A stretch of DNA of 64,000 nucleotides from Calliopsis andreniformis (GCF_051401765.1 NW_027480480.1:496001-560000); one strand, 5' to 3'. Shown: positions 12,141 through 26,640, counted from the first letter of the stretch. Notes: generated by a model from the letters alone, not told the origin. Numbers and translations: made by a program.

Positions 12141-15100
12141 TTGAGGATTGAGGATTGAAGTTAGAGGATTGGGTATTGAGGATTGGGTATTGAGGATTGA
12201 ATAATGAGGATTGAGGATTGAGGATTGAGGATTGAGGATTGCAGATTGAGTATTGAGGATTGAAGATTGAGGGTTGAGGATTGAGGATTGAGAATAGAGC
12301 ATTGAGGATTGAGGATTGAGGATTGAGGATTGAAGATTGAGTATTGAGGATTGAAGAGTGAGGATTGAGGATTGAGGATTGAGGATTGAGGATTGAAGAT
12401 TGAGGATTGGGGATTGAGGATTGACGATTGAGGATTGAGCATTGAGGAGTGAGAATTGAGGATTGAGGATTGAAGATTGAGGATTGAGGATTGAAGATTG
12501 AGGATTGGGTATTGAGGATTGAAGAATGTGGGTTGAGGATTGAGGATTGAGGATTGAGGATTGAGGATTGAAGATTCAGTATTGAGGATCGAAGATTGAG
12601 GGTTGAGGATTGAGGATTGAACATTGAGGAATGAGTGCTGGGGGTTGAGTGGTGAAAATTGATGTTCGTGGATACAGGTTGGAAGATTGCAGATTGAGTA
12701 TTGAGTATCGAAAGCTGTGAATTGACGATATTCTATTGAGGATTGAGGCATGACAACTGATTGTTGAGGACTGAGGGCTGAAGATTGAGGATTCAGGATT
12801 GAGGATTCAGAATTGAGGTTTGAGGACTGACGATTGAGGATTGAAGGTTGAGAATTGAGGATTGAGAATTGAAGACTGAGGATTGGGTATTGAGGATTGT
12901 ACATTGAGGATTGAGGGTTGAGGATTGAGGATTGAGGACTGAAGAATGAGGATTGAGGAATGAGGATTGAGGACTGAGGATTGAAGATTGAGATTTGGGT
13001 ATTGCGGATTGAACATTGATGACTGAGGATTGAGGATTCAGGATTGAGGATTGAGGACAGAAGATTGAATATTGATGATTGAAGATTGAGGATTGAGGAT
13101 TGATGGTTGTGGATTGAGGACGAGGACTGAGAGTTGCGTATTGATGTTTGAGGTCTGAGGATTGAGGATTGAGGATTGAGAATTGAGGATTGAGGATTGA
13201 GGATTTATGATTGAGGATTGGTTATTGAGGGTTGAAGAATCAGAATTGAGGATTGAGTATTGAGGATTGGGGATTGAAGACTGAGTATTGAGGATTGAAG
13301 ATTGGGAATTGAGGATTGATGATTCAGGATTGAGGATTGAGGATTGAGGATTGAAGATTGATTATTGTGGACTGAAGATTGAGGATTGAGGATTGAGGAT
13401 CGAGGATTGAGGATTGAAGATTGAGGATTGGGGATTGACGATTGAGGATTGAGAATTGAGGATTGAAGATTGATGATTGAAGATTGAGGATTGGGGACTG
13501 TGTGTTGAGGGTTGAGTGAAGAGAATTGATGTTTGTGGATAGAAATTTGAAGATTGCAGATTGAGTATTGAGTATTGAAAACTGTGAATTGATGATATTC
13601 TATTGAGGATTGAGGATTGAGACCTGATTGTTCATGTCTGAGGTCTGAAGATTGAGGATTCAGGATTGAGGATTCAGAATTGAGGTTTGAGGACTGAAGA
13701 TTGAGGATTGAATATTGAGGATTGAGGATTGAGGATTGAGGATTGAAGATTGAGGATTGGGTATTGAGGATTGAAGAATGAGTATTGAGGATTGAGGATT
13801 GAGGATTGAGGATTGAGGATTGAAGATTGAGTATTGAGGATTGAAGATTGAGGATTGAGGTCTGAGGATTGAGGATTGAGGATTGAGGATTGAAGATTGA
13901 GTATTGAGGATTGAATATTGAGGATTGAGGTCTGAGGATTGAGGATTGAGGATTGAAGGTTGAGGATTGGGGACTGAGTGTTGAGGGTTGAATGATGAGA
14001 ATTGATGTTTGTGGATAGAGACATGAAGATTGCAAATTGAGTATTGAGTATTGAAAACTGTGAATTGATGATATTCTATTGAGGATTGAGGATTGACACC
14101 TGATTGTTCATGTCTGAGGTCTGAAGATTGAGGATTCAGGATTGAGGATTCAGAATTGAGGTTTGAGGACTGAAGATTGAGGATTGAAGATTGAGGATTG
14201 AGGATTGAGGATTGAGGATTGAAGATTGAGGATTGGGTATTGAGGATTGAAGAATGAGTATTGAGGATTGAGGATTGAAGAATGAGGATTGAGGATTGAG
14301 GATTGAGGATTGAGAATTGAGGATTGAGGATTGAGGACTGAAGATTGAGGATTGGGTATTGAAGATTGAGTATTGAGGATTGAAGATTGAGGATTGAGGA
14401 TTGAGGATTGAGGATCGAGTGTTGAAGATTGAGGATTGGGGACTGAGTGTTGAGGGTTGAATGATGAGAATTGATGTTTGTGGATAGAGACATGAAGATT
14501 GCAAATTGAGTATTGAGTATTGAAAACTGTGAATTCATTATATTCTATTGATAATTGAGAATTGACAACTGATTGTTGAGGACTGAGTTCTGAAGGTTGA
14601 GGTTTCAGGATTGAGGATTCAGGTTTGAGTTTTGAGGACTGAGGATTGATGACTGAGGATCGAGGATTGAGGATTGAAGATTGATTATTGTGGACTGAAG
14701 ATTGAGGATTGAGGATTGAGGGTCGAGGATTGAGGATTGAAGTTAGAGGATTGGGGATTGACGATTGACGATTGAGGATTGAGTATTGAGGATTGAAAAT
14801 TGAGGATTGATTATTGAAGATTGAGTATTGAGGATTGAAGATTGAGGATTGAGGATTCAGGTTTGAAGATTGAGGATGAGGGCTGAGGGTTGAGGATTGA
14901 GGTTTGAGGACTGAGGACTGAGGATTGAGGATTGAGAATTGACGATTGAGGATTGAGGATTGAAGATTGAGGATTTGGTATTGAGGATTGAAGAATGAGG
15001 ATTGAGGATTGAGGATTGAGAATTGAGGATTGAAGATTGAGTATTGAGGATTGAAGCCTGACGATTGAGGATTGAGGATTGAGGATTGAGGATTGAAGAC

Positions 15101-15449
15101 GGAGGATTGAAGATTGAGTATTGAGGATTGAAGATTGAGGTTTGAGCATTGAGTATTGATGATTGAGGATTGAGTATTGAGGATTGAGTATTGAGGATTG
15201 AAGATTGAGGATTGAGAATTGTGGATTGAGGATTGATGATTGAAGGTTGAGTATTGGGGACTGTGTGTTGAGGGTTGAGTGAAGAGAATTGATGTTTGTG
15301 GATAGAAATTTGAAGATTGCAGATTGATTATTGAGTATTGAAAACTGTGAATTGATGATATTCTATTGAGGATTGAGGATTGACACCAGATTGTTCAGGT
15401 CTGAGGTCTGAAGATTGAGGATTCAGGAATGAGGATTCAGAATTGAGGT
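12141..15449. repeat. Heptamer array related to 22.3-24.6 kb
   Basis: A cores at 12715, 13582, 14058, 14527 and 15345. The 12.3-12.95 kb part matches 22.32-22.87 kb at offset 9921, including the unusual GTGCTGGGGGTTGAGTGG run near 12625. The 13.0-14.5 kb part resembles 23.5-25.6 kb. Identity is visibly lower than between the 20-28 and 31-38 kb blocks. Confidence 0.7.
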
Positions 15450-15865
15450 TTGAGGACTGAGGATTGAGGATTGAAGATTGAGGATTGAGGATTGAGGATT
15501 GAGGATTGAGGATTGAAGACTGAGGATTGGGTATTGATGATTGAACATTGAGGATTGAGGGTTGAGGATTGAGGATTGAGGATTGACGATTGAGGATTGA
15601 GGAATGAGGATGAGGGCTGAGGATTGGGGATTGAGGTTTGAGGTCTGAGGACTGAGGATTGAGGATTGAGAATAGAGGATTGAGGATTGAAGATTGAAGA
15701 CCGAGGATTGGGTATTGAGGATTGATGCCTGACGATTGAGGATTGAGAATTGAGGATTGATGGTTGAGGATGCAGGATTGAAGATTGAGTATTGAGGATT
15801 GAAGATTGAGGACTGAGGATTGAGGATTGAGGATTGAGGGTTGAGTGTTGAGGTTTGAGTATTGA

Positions 15866-15883
15866 ATCCTGAGAATTCAGGAT
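15866..15883. repeat. Landmark B inverted repeat, subtype B1
   Basis: Perfect 7-bp stem and GAAT loop, followed by ATTCTGTTGAG rather than ATTCTATTGAG. This is the first-unit copy of the 2765-bp tandem duplication. Confidence 0.85.
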
Positions 15884-17498
15884 ATTCTGTTGAGTATTGA
15901 GAATTGAGGATTGATGTTTGAGTATTGAGGATTGGGGATTGAGTATTGAGGATTGAGTATTCAGGATTGAGGATTGAGGATTGAAGATTGAATATTGATG
16001 ATTGAAGATTGAGGATCGAGGATTGAGTGTTGTGGATTGAGGACGAGGACTGAGGATTGAGGATTGAAGACTGATGATTGGGTATTGAGGATTGAACATT
16101 GAGGATTGAGGGTTGAGGATTGAGGATTGAGAATTGAAGAATGAGGATTGAGGAATGAGGATTGAGGATTGAGGATTGAAGATTGAGTATTGAGGATTGA
16201 AACCTGACGATTGAGGATTGAGGATTGAGGATTAAGGATAGAGGATGGAGGATTGAAGATTGAGTATTGAGGATTGAAGATTGAGGATTGAGGATTGAGG
16301 ATTGAGGATCGAGTGTTGAAGATTGAGGATTGGGGACTGAGTGTTGAGGGTTGAATTATGAGAACTGATGTTTGTGGATAGAGATTTGAAGATTGCAGAT
16401 TGAGTATTGAGTATTGAAAGCTGTGAATTGAATATATTCTATTGATAATTGAGAATTGACAACTGATTGTTGAGGACTGAGTTCTGAAGGTTGAGGATTC
16501 AGGATTGAGGATTCAGGTTTGAGTTTTGTGGACTGAGGATTGAGGAGTGAGGATCGAGGATTGAGGATTGAGGATTGAGGATTGAGGATTGAAGATTGAG
16601 TATTGAGGATTGAAAATTGAGGATTGAGGGTTGAGGATTGAGGATTGGGGATTGCAAATTGAGTATTGAGGATTGAAGATTGAGGATTGGGTGTTGAGTA
16701 TTGAAGAATGAGGATTGAGGGCTGAGGATTGTGGATTGAGCATTGAAGATTGAGGATTGGGTATTGAGGATTGCAGATTGTGTATTGAGGATTGAAGATT
16801 GAGGGTTGTGGGTTCAGGTTTGAAGACTGAGGATTGAGGATTGAAGATTGAGTATAGAGGATTGAAGATTGAGGATTTAGGATTGATAATTGAGGTTTGA
16901 TGGTGAGGTGTGAGCGTTGAGGATTGAGGTTTGAGGGCTTAGGTCTGAGAATTGAGGATTGAGGATTGAGAATGAGGGCTGAGGGTTGAGGATTGAGGTT
17001 TGAGGACTGAGGACTGAGGATTGAGGATTGAGGACTGAGGATTGGAAATTGAGTATTGAGGATTGAAGCCTGACGATTGAGGATTGAGGATTCAGGATTG
17101 AGAATTGAGGACGGAGGATTGAAGATTGAGTATTGAGGATTGAAGATTGAGGTTTGAGGATTGAGTATTGAGGATTGAGGAATGAGTATTGAGGATTGAG
17201 GATTGAGGATTGAGGATTGAGGATTGAGGAATGAGGATTAAGGATTGAGGATTGGGGATTGAGGATCTAGGATTGGAGATTGATTATTGATGATTGAAGA
17301 TTGAGTATTGAGTATTGAGGATTGAGGATTGAGAATTGAGTATGAGGACTGAGGGTAAAGGATTGAGGATTGAGGATTGAGGGTTGAGGATTGAAGATTG
17401 TGTATTGTGGATTGAATATTGAGGATTGAGGATTGAGGATTGAGGATTGAGGATTGAGGATGAGGGCTGATGGTTGAGGGTTAAGGTTTGAGTATCGA

Positions 17499-17516
17499 AT
17501 CCTGAGAATTCAGGAT
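17499..17516. repeat. Landmark B inverted repeat, subtype B2
   Basis: Perfect stem, preceded by GATGGTTGAGGGTTAAGG and a GTATCGA heptamer. Landmark C lies 236 bp before it, at 17263. Confidence 0.85.
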
Positions 17517-18630
17517 ATTCTATTGAGTATCGAGAATTGAGAATTGATAGTTGAGTATTGAGGATTGAGGTTTGAGTATTGAGGATTGAGGATTGAGTAT
17601 TGAAGACTGAATATTGATGCTTGTAGATTGAGGATCGAGGATTGAGAGTTGTGGATTGAGGACGAAGACTGAGGGTTGAGTGTTGATGTTTGAGGTCTGT
17701 AGACTGAGGATTGAGGATTGAGAATTGAGGATTTAGGATTGAGGATTGAAGATTGAGGATTGGGTGTTGAGGATTGAAGAATGAGGATTGAGAATTGAGG
17801 ATTGAGGATTGAGGATTGAAGATTGAGTATTGAGGATTGAAGGTTGAGGATTGAGGTCGGTGGATTGAGGATTGAGGATAGAGCATTGAGGATTGAGGAT
17901 TGAGGATTGAGGATTCAGGATTGAGGATTCAGGATTGAGGATCGAGGATTGAGGATTGAGTATTGAGGATTGAAGATTGAGGATTGAGAATTGAGTATTG
18001 AGGATTGATGATTGAAGATTGAGGATTGGGGACTGTGTGTTGAGGGTTGAGTGAAGAGAATTGATGTTTGTGGATAGAAATTTGAAGATTGCAGATTGAG
18101 TATAGAGTATTGAAAGCTGTGAATTGATGATATTCTATTGAGGATTGAGGATTGACACCTGAATGTTCAGGTCTGAGGTCTGAAGATTGAGGATTCAGGA
18201 TTGAGGATTCAGAATTGAGGTTTGAGGACTGAGAATTGAGGATTGAAGATTGAGGACTGAGGATTGAGGATTGAGGATTGAAGACAGAGGATTGGGTATT
18301 GATGATTGAACACTGAGGATTGAGGGTTGAGGATTGAGGATTGAGGATTGACGATTGAGGATTGAGGAATGAGGATGAGGGCTGAGGATTGGGGATTGAG
18401 GTTTGAGGTCTGAGGACTGAGGATTGAGGATTGAGAATAGAGGATTGAGGATTGAAGATTGAAGACCGAGGATTGGGTATTGAGGATTGATGCCTGACGA
18501 TTGAGGATTGAGAATTGAGGATTGATGGTTGAGGATGCAGGATTGAAGATTGAGTATTGAGGATTGAAGATTGAGGACTGAGGATTGAGGATTGAGGATT
18601 GAGGGTTGAGTGTTGAGGTTTGAGTATTGA

Positions 18631-18648
18631 ATCCTGAGAATTCAGGAT
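18631..18648. repeat. Landmark B inverted repeat, subtype B1
   Basis: Perfect stem with the ATTCTGTTGAG right flank. It lies exactly 2765 bp after the copy at 15866. Confidence 0.85.
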
Positions 18649-20263
18649 ATTCTGTTGAGTATTGAGAATTGAGGATTGATGTTTGAGTATTGAGGATTGG
18701 GGATTGAGTATTGAGGATTGAGTATTCAGGATTGAGGATTGAGGATTGAAGATTGAATATTGATGATTGAAGATTGAGGATCGAGGATTGAGTGTTGTGG
18801 ATTGAGGACGAGGACTGAGGATTGAGGATTGAAGACTGATGATTGGGTATTGAGGATTGAACATTGAGGATTGAGGGTTGAGGATTGAGGATTGAGAATT
18901 GAAGAATGAGGATTGAGGAATGAGGATTGAGGATTGAGGATTGAAGATTGAGTATTGAGGATTGAAACCTGACGATTGAGGATTGAGGATTGAGGATTAA
19001 GGATAGAGGATGGAGGATTGAAGATTGAGTATTGAGGATTGAAGATTGAGGATTGAGGATTGAGGATTGAGGATCGAGTGTTGAAGATTGAGGATTGGGG
19101 ACTGAGTGTTGAGGGTTGAATTATGAGAACTGATGTTTGTGGATAGAGATTTGAAGATTGCAGATTGAGTATTGAGTATTGAAAGCTGTGAATTGAATAT
19201 ATTCTATTGATAATTGAGAATTGACAACTGATTGTTGAGGACTGAGTTCTGAAGGTTGAGGATTCAGGATTGAGGATTCAGGTTTGAGTTTTGTGGACTG
19301 AGGATTGAGGAGTGAGGATCGAGGATTGAGGATTGAGGATTGAGGATTGAGGATTGAAGATTGAGTATTGAGGATTGAAAATTGAGGATTGAGGGTTGAG
19401 GATTGAGGATTGGGGATTGCAAATTGAGTATTGAGGATTGAAGATTGAGGATTGGGTGTTGAGTATTGAAGAATGAGGATTGAGGGCTGAGGATTGTGGA
19501 TTGAGCATTGAAGATTGAGGATTGGGTATTGAGGATTGCAGATTGTGTATTGAGGATTGAAGATTGAGGGTTGTGGGTTCAGGTTTGAAGACTGAGGATT
19601 GAGGATTGAAGATTGAGTATAGAGGATTGAAGATTGAGGATTTAGGATTGATAATTGAGGTTTGATGGTGAGGTGTGAGCGTTGAGGATTGAGGTTTGAG
19701 GGCTTAGGTCTGAGAATTGAGGATTGAGGATTGAGAATGAGGGCTGAGGGTTGAGGATTGAGGTTTGAGGACTGAGGACTGAGGATTGAGGATTGAGGAC
19801 TGAGGATTGGAAATTGAGTATTGAGGATTGAAGCCTGACGATTGAGGATTGAGGATTCAGGATTGAGAATTGAGGACGGAGGATTGAAGATTGAGTATTG
19901 AGGATTGAAGATTGAGGTTTGAGGATTGAGTATTGAGGATTGAGGAATGAGTATTGAGGATTGAGGATTGAGGATTGAGGATTGAGGATTGAGGAATGAG
20001 GATTAAGGATTGAGGATTGGGGATTGAGGATCTAGGATTGGAGATTGATTATTGATGATTGAAGATTGAGTATTGAGTATTGAGGATTGAGGATTGAGAA
20101 TTGAGTATGAGGACTGAGGGTAAAGGATTGAGGATTGAGGATTGAGGGTTGAGGATTGAAGATTGTGTATTGTGGATTGAATATTGAGGATTGAGGATTG
20201 AGGATTGAGGATTGAGGATTGAGGATGAGGGCTGATGGTTGAGGGTTAAGGTTTGAGTATCGA

Positions 20264-20281
20264 ATCCTGAGAATTCAGGAT
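20264..20281. repeat. Landmark B inverted repeat, subtype B2
   Basis: Perfect stem with the GTATCGA left neighbour. It lies exactly 2765 bp after 17499, with landmark C 236 bp upstream at 20028. Confidence 0.85.
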
Positions 20282-20480
20282 ATTCTATTGAGTATCGAGA
20301 ATTGAGAATTGATAGTTGAGTATTGAGGATTGAGGTTTGAGTATTGAGGATTGAGGATTGCGTATTGAAGACTGAATATTGATGCTTGTAGATTGAGGAT
20401 CGAGGATTGAGAGTTGTGGATTGAGGACGAAGACTGAGGGTTGAGTGTTGATGTTTGAGGTCTGTAGACTGAGGATTGAG

Positions 20481-23400
20481 GATTGAGAATTGAGGATTTA
20501 GGATTGAGGATTGAAGATTGAGGATTGGGTGTTGAGGATTGAAGAATGAGGATTGAGAATTGAGGATTGAGGATTGAGGATTGAAGATTGAGTATTGAGG
20601 ATTGAAGGTTGAGGATTGAGGTCGGTGGATTGAGGATTGAGGATAGAGCATTGAGGATTGAGGATTGAGGATTGAGGATTCAGGATTGAGGATTCAGGAT
20701 TGAGGATCGAGGATTGAGGATTGAGTATTGAGGATTGAAGATTGAGGATTGAGAATTGAGTATTGAGGATTGATGATTGAAGATTGAGGATTGGGGACTG
20801 TGTGTTGAGGGTTGAGTGAAGAGAATTGATGTTTGTGGATAGAAATTTGAAGATTGCAGATTGAGTATAGAGTATTGAAAGCTGTGAATTGATGATATTC
20901 TATTGAGGATTGAGGATTGACACCTGAATGTTCAGGTCTGAGGTCTGAAGATTGAGGATTCAGGATTGAGGATTCAGAATTGAGGTTTGAGGACTGAGAA
21001 TTGAGGATTGAAGATTGAGGACTGAGGATTGAGGATTGAGGATTGAAGACTGAGGATTGGGTATTGATGATTGAACACTGAGGATTGAGGGTTGAGGATT
21101 GAGGATTGAGGATTGACGATTGAGGATTGAGGAATGAGGATGAGGGCTGAGGATTGGGGATTGAGGTTTGAGGTCTGAGGACTGAGGATTGAGGATTGAG
21201 AATTGAGGATTGAGCATTGAAGATTGAAGACCGAGGATTGCGTATTGAGGATTGATGCCTGACGATTGAGGATTGAGAATTGATGATTGAGGGTTGAGGA
21301 TGCAGGATTGAAGATTGAGTATTGAGGATTGAAGATTGAGGATTGAGGATTGTAGAATGAGGTTTGAGGATTGAGGCCTGAGGATTGAGGATTGAGGATT
21401 GAAGATTGAGTATTGAGGATTGAAAATTGAGGATTGAGTGTTGAGTGTTGAGGATTGAGGATTGAGGATTGAGTATAGAGGATTGAAGTTTGAGGATTGA
21501 GGATTGAGGATTGAGGATTGAGGATTGAAAATTGAGGATTGGGGACTGAGTGTTGAGGGTTGAGTGATGAGAATTCATGTTTGTGTAAAGAAATTTGAAG
21601 ATTGCAGATTGAGTATTGAGTATTGAAAGCTGTGAATTGATAATATTCTATTGAGCATTGAGGATTGACGTCTGATTGTTCAGGTCTGAGGTCTGAAGAT
21701 TGAGGATTCAGGATTGAGGATTCAGGATTGCGGTTTGATGACTGAGGATTGAGGATTGAGGACTGAGGCATGAGGATTGAGGATTGAGGATTGAGGATTG
21801 AGGATTGAGGGTTGAGGATTGAGGATTGGGGATTGAAAATTGAGTATTGTGGATTGATGATTGAGCATTGGGTGTTGAGGATCGAAGAATGAGGTTTGAG
21901 GACTGAGGATTGAGGATTCAAGATTGAGTATTGAGGATTGAAGATTGAGGATTTAGGATTGATAATTGAGGTATGAGGGTGAGGTCTGAGGGTTGAGGAT
22001 TGAGGTTTGAGGGCTGAGGACTGAGAATTGAGGATTGAGGATTGAGAATGAGGGCTGAGAGTTGAGGATTGAGGTTTGAGGACTGAGGACTGAGGATTGA
22101 GGATTGAGAATTGAGGATTGAGGATTGAGGATTGAATATTGAGGATTGGGTATTGAGGATTGAGGAATGAGGACTGCGGATTGAGGATTGAGGACTGAAA
22201 ACTGTGAATTGATTATATTCTATTGATAATTGAGAAATGACAACTGATTGTTGAGGACTGAGTTCTGAAGGTTGAGGATTCAGGATTGAGGATTCAGGTT
22301 TGAGTTTTGAGGATTGAAGATTGAGGATTGGGGATTGAGGACTGACGATTGAGGATTGAGTATTGAGGAGTGAGAATTGAGGATTGAGGATTGAAGATTG
22401 AGGATTGAGGATTGAAGATTGAGGATTGGGTATTGAGGATTGAAGAATGTGGGTTGAGGATTGAGGATTGAGGATTGAGGATTAAGGATTGAAGATTCAG
22501 TATTGAGGATCGAAGATTGAGGGTTGAGGATTGAGGATTGAACATTGAGGAATGAGTGCTGGGGGTTGAGTGGTGAAAATTGATGTTTGTGGATACATGT
22601 TGGAAGATTGCAGATTGAGTATTGAGTATCGAAAGCTGTGAATTGAGGATATTCTATTGAGGATTGAGGCATGACAACTGATTGTTGAGGACTGAGGGCT
22701 GAAGATTGAGGATTCAGGATTGAGGATTCAGAATTGAGGTTTGAGGGCTGAGGATTGAGGATTGAAGGTTGAGGATTGAGGATTGAGGATTGAAGACTGA
22801 GGATTGGGTATTGAGGATTGAACATTGAGGATTGAGGGTTGAGGATTGAGGATTGAGGACTGAAGAATGAGGATTGAGGAATGAGGATTGAGGATTGAGG
22901 ATTGAAGATTGAGTATTGAGGATTGAAACCTGACGATTGAGGATTGAGGATTGAGGATTAAGGATTGAGAATGGAGGATTGAAGATTGAGTATTGAGGAT
23001 TGAAGATTGAGGATTGAGGGTTGAGGATTGAGGATTGAGGATTGACGATTGAGGATTGAGGAATGAGGATGAGGGCTGAGGGTTGGGGATTCAGGTTTGA
23101 GGTCTGAGGACTGAGGATTGAGGATTGAGAATTGAGGATTGAGGATTGAAAATTGAAGACTGAGGATTGGGTATTGAGTATTGAAGCCTGACGATTGAGG
23201 ATTGAGAATTGAGAATTGAGGATTGAGGATGGAGTGTTGAAGATTGAGGATTGGGGACTGAGTGTTGAGGGTTGAATGATGAGAATTGACGTTTGTGGAT
23301 AGAGATTTGAAGATTGCAGATTGAGTATTGAGTATTGAAAACTGTGAATTGACTATGTTCTATTGATAATTGAGAATTGACAACTGATTGTTGAGGACTC

Positions 23401-25775
23401 AGTTCAGAAGGTTGAGGATTCAGGATTGAGGATTCAGGTTTGAGCTTTGAGGACTGAGGATTGAGGATTGAGGATCGAGGATTGAGGATTGAGGATTGAG
23501 GATTGAGGATTGAAGATTGAGATTTGGGTATTGCGGATTGAACATTGATGACTGAGGATTGAGGATTCAGGATTGAGGATTGAGGACAGAAGATTGAATA
23601 TTCATGATTGAAGATTGAGGATTGAGGATTGGTGGTTGTGGATTGAGGACGAGGACTGAGAGTTGAGTATTGATGTTTGAGGTCTGAGGATTGAGGATTG
23701 AGGATTGAGAATTGAGGATTGAGGATTGAGGATTTATGATTGAGGATTGGGTATTGAGGGTTGAAGAATCAGAATTGAGGATTGAGTATTGAGGATTGGG
23801 GATTGAAGGCTGAGTATTGAGGATTGAAGATTGGGGATTGAGGATTGAGGATTCAGGATTGAGGATTGAGGATTGAGGATTGAAGATTGATTATTGTGGA
23901 CTGAAGATTGAGGATTGAGGATTGAGGATCGAGGATTGAGGATTGAAGATTGAGGATTGGGGATTGACGATTGAGGATTGAGAATTGAGGATTGAGGATT
24001 GATGATTGAAGATTGAGGATTGGGGACTGTGTGTTGAGGGTTGAGTGAAGAGAATTGATGTTTATGGATAGAAATTTGAAGATTGCAGATTGAGTATTGA
24101 GTATTGAAAACTGTGAATTGATGATATTCTATTGAGGATTGAGGATTGACACCTGATTGTTAAGGTCTGAGGTCTGAAGATTGAGGATTCAGGATTGAGG
24201 ATTCAGAATTGAGGTTTGAGGACTGAAGATTGAGGATTGAAGATTGAGGATTGAGGATTGAGGATTGAGGATTGAAGATTGAGGATTGGGTATTGAGGAT
24301 TGAAGAATGAGTATTGAGGATTGAGGATTGAGGATTGAGGATTGAGGATAGAAGATTGAGTATTGAGGGTTGAAGATTGAGGATTGAGGTCTGAGGATTG
24401 AGGATTGAGGATTGAGGATTGAAGATTGAGTATTGAGGATTGAAGATTGAGGATTGAGTTCTGAGGATTGAGGATTGAGGATTGAAGATTGAGGATTGGG
24501 TGTTGAGGATTGAAGAATGAGGATTGAGGGATGAGGATTGTGGATTGCGGATTGAAGATTGACGATTGGGTATTGAGGATTGAAGAATGAGGATTGAGGA
24601 TTGAAGACTGAGGATCGGGTATTGAGCATTGAACATTGAGGATTGAGGGCTGAGGATTGAGGATTGAGGATTGACGATTGAGGATTGAGGAATGAGGATG
24701 AGGGCTGACGGCTGGGGATTCAGGTTTGAGGTCTGAGGACTGAGGATTGAGGATTGAGAATTGAGGATTGAGGATTGAAAATTGAAGACTGAGGATTGGG
24801 TATTGAGTATTGAAGCCTGACGATTGAGGATTGAGAATTGAGGATTGAGGATTGAGGATGGAGTGTTGAAGATTGAGGATTGGGGACTGAGTGTTGAGGG
24901 TTGAATGATGAGAATTGACGTTTGTGGATAGAGATTTGAAGATTGCAGATTGAGTATTGAGTATTGAAAACTGTGAATTGACTATATTCTATTGATAATT
25001 GAGAATTGACAACTGATTGTTGAGGACTCAGTTCTGAAAGTTGAGGATGCAGGATTGAGGATTCAGGTTTGAGCTTTGAGGACTGAGGATTGAGGATTGA
25101 GGATTGAGGATTGAGGTTTGAAGATTGAGTATTGAGGATTGAAGATTGAGGATTGAGGTCTGAGGATTGAGGATTGAGGATTGAGGATTGAAGATTGAGT
25201 ATTGAGGATTGAAGATTGAGGATTGAGGTCTGAGGATTGAGGATTGAGGATTGAAGATTGAGGATTGGGTGTTGAGGATTGAAGAATGAGGATTGAGGGA
25301 TGAGGATTGTGGATTGCGGATTGAAGATTGACGATTGGGTATTGAGGATTGAAGAATGAGGATTGAGGATTGAGGATTGAGGATTGAGAATTGAGGATTG
25401 AGGATTGAGTACTGAAGATTGAGGATTGGGTATTGAAGATTGAGTATTGAGGATTGAAGATTGAGGATTGAGGATTGAGGATTGAGGATCGAGTGTTGAA
25501 GATTGAGGATTGGGGACTGAGTGTTGAGGGTTGAATGATGAGAATTGATGTTTCTGGATAGAGACATGAAGATTGCAAATTGAGTATTGAGTATTGAAAA
25601 CTGTGAATTGATTATATTCTATTGATAATTGAGAATTGACAACTGATTGTTGAGGACTGAGTTCTGAAGGTTGAGGATTCAGGATTGAGGATTCAGGTTT
25701 GAGTTTTGAGGACTGAGGATTGAGGATTGAGGATCGAGGATTGAGGATTGAGGATTGAGGATTGAGGATTGAAGA
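20481..25775. repeat. ~5.3 kb block, left copy (partner 31371-36665)
   Basis: Corresponds to 31371-36665 at a constant offset of 10890 bp. I noticed only a handful of differences: near 21351 and 21373, GACGGCTGG at 24707 against GAGGGCTGG, GTTTCTGG at 25550 against GTTTGTGG, and GTGTTG against GTGCTG at 36411. Cores at 20882, 21630, 22202, 22636, 23342, 24111, 24971 and 25601 all have partners. Confidence 0.9.
20971..21340. repeat. 2765-bp higher-order repeat, truncated unit 3
   Basis: Repeats the first few hundred bases of the unit, including GAGGATGAGGGCTGAGG, GAAGACCGAGG and GATGCCTGACG, with more substitutions (GCATTGAAG, GCGTATTG). It stops before the B1 inverted repeat. Confidence 0.78.
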
Positions 25776-26640
25776 TTGAGGATTGAAAATAGAGTATTGA
25801 GGATTGAAGATTGAGGATTGAGAATTGAGGATTGAGGATTGTGTGTTGAAGATTGAGGATTGGGGACTGAGTGTTGAGGGTTGAATGATGAGAATTGATG
25901 TTTGTGGATAGATACTTGAAGATTGCAGATTGAGTATTGAGTATTGAAAACTGTGATTTGATTATATTCTATTGATAATTGAGAATTGACAACTGATTGT
26001 TGAGGACTGAGTTCTGAATGTTGAGGATTCAGGATTGAGGATTCAGGTTTGAGTTTTGAGGACTGAGGATTGATGATTGAGGATCGAGGATTGAGGATTG
26101 AGGATTGAGGATTGAGGATTGAAGATTGAGGAGTGAGGACTGAGGATTGAAGATTGAGTATTGAGGATTGAAGACTGGCGATTGAGGATTGAGGATTGAA
26201 GATTGAGGGTTGAAGATTGAGGATTGAGGATTGAGGATTGAGGATTGAAGATTGAGGATAGGGTATTGAGGATTGAAGAATGAGTATTGAGGATTGAGGA
26301 TTGAGGATTGAGGATTGAGGATTGAAGATTGAGTATTGAGGATTGAAGATTGAGGATTGAGGTCTGAGGATTGAGGATCGAGGATTGAGGATTGAAGATT
26401 GAGTATTGAGGATTGAAGATTGAGGATTGAGGTCTGAGGATTGAGGATTGTGGATTGAAGATTGAGGATTGGGTGTTGAGGATTGAAGAATGAGGATTGA
26501 GGGATGAGGATTGTGGATTGCGGAATGAAGATTGACGATTGGGTATTGAGGATTGAAGAATGAGGATTGAGGATTGAGGACTGAGGATTGAGAATTGAGG
26601 ATTGAGGATTGAGGATTGAAGATTGAGGATTGGGTATTGA
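25776..26640. repeat. Segment missing from the right-hand copy (~861 bp)
   Basis: Lies between the part of the block at offset 10890 and the part at offset 10029. The difference of 861 bp is 123 heptamers. It contains the A core at 25951 and a GAAGACTGGCG variant near 26172. A close relative of this segment is present at 57.1-57.96 kb. Confidence 0.8.

Larger units (their letters stand above)
15450..18205. repeat. 2765-bp higher-order repeat, unit 1
   Basis: The unit carries, in order, B1 (15866), A (16421), C (17263), B2 (17499) and A (18117). All of these recur exactly 2765 bp later, and 2765 is 395 x 7. A one-heptamer indel near 15460 gives a local offset of 2772. The left end of the unit is more diverged than its interior. 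Confidence 0.85.
18206..20970. repeat. 2765-bp higher-order repeat, unit 2
   Basis: Near-identical to unit 1, with landmarks at 18631, 19186, 20028, 20264 and 20882. One private change is GCGTATTG near 20361 against GAGTATTG in unit 1. The right part is also the left end of the block copied at 31.4 kb. Confidence 0.87.
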
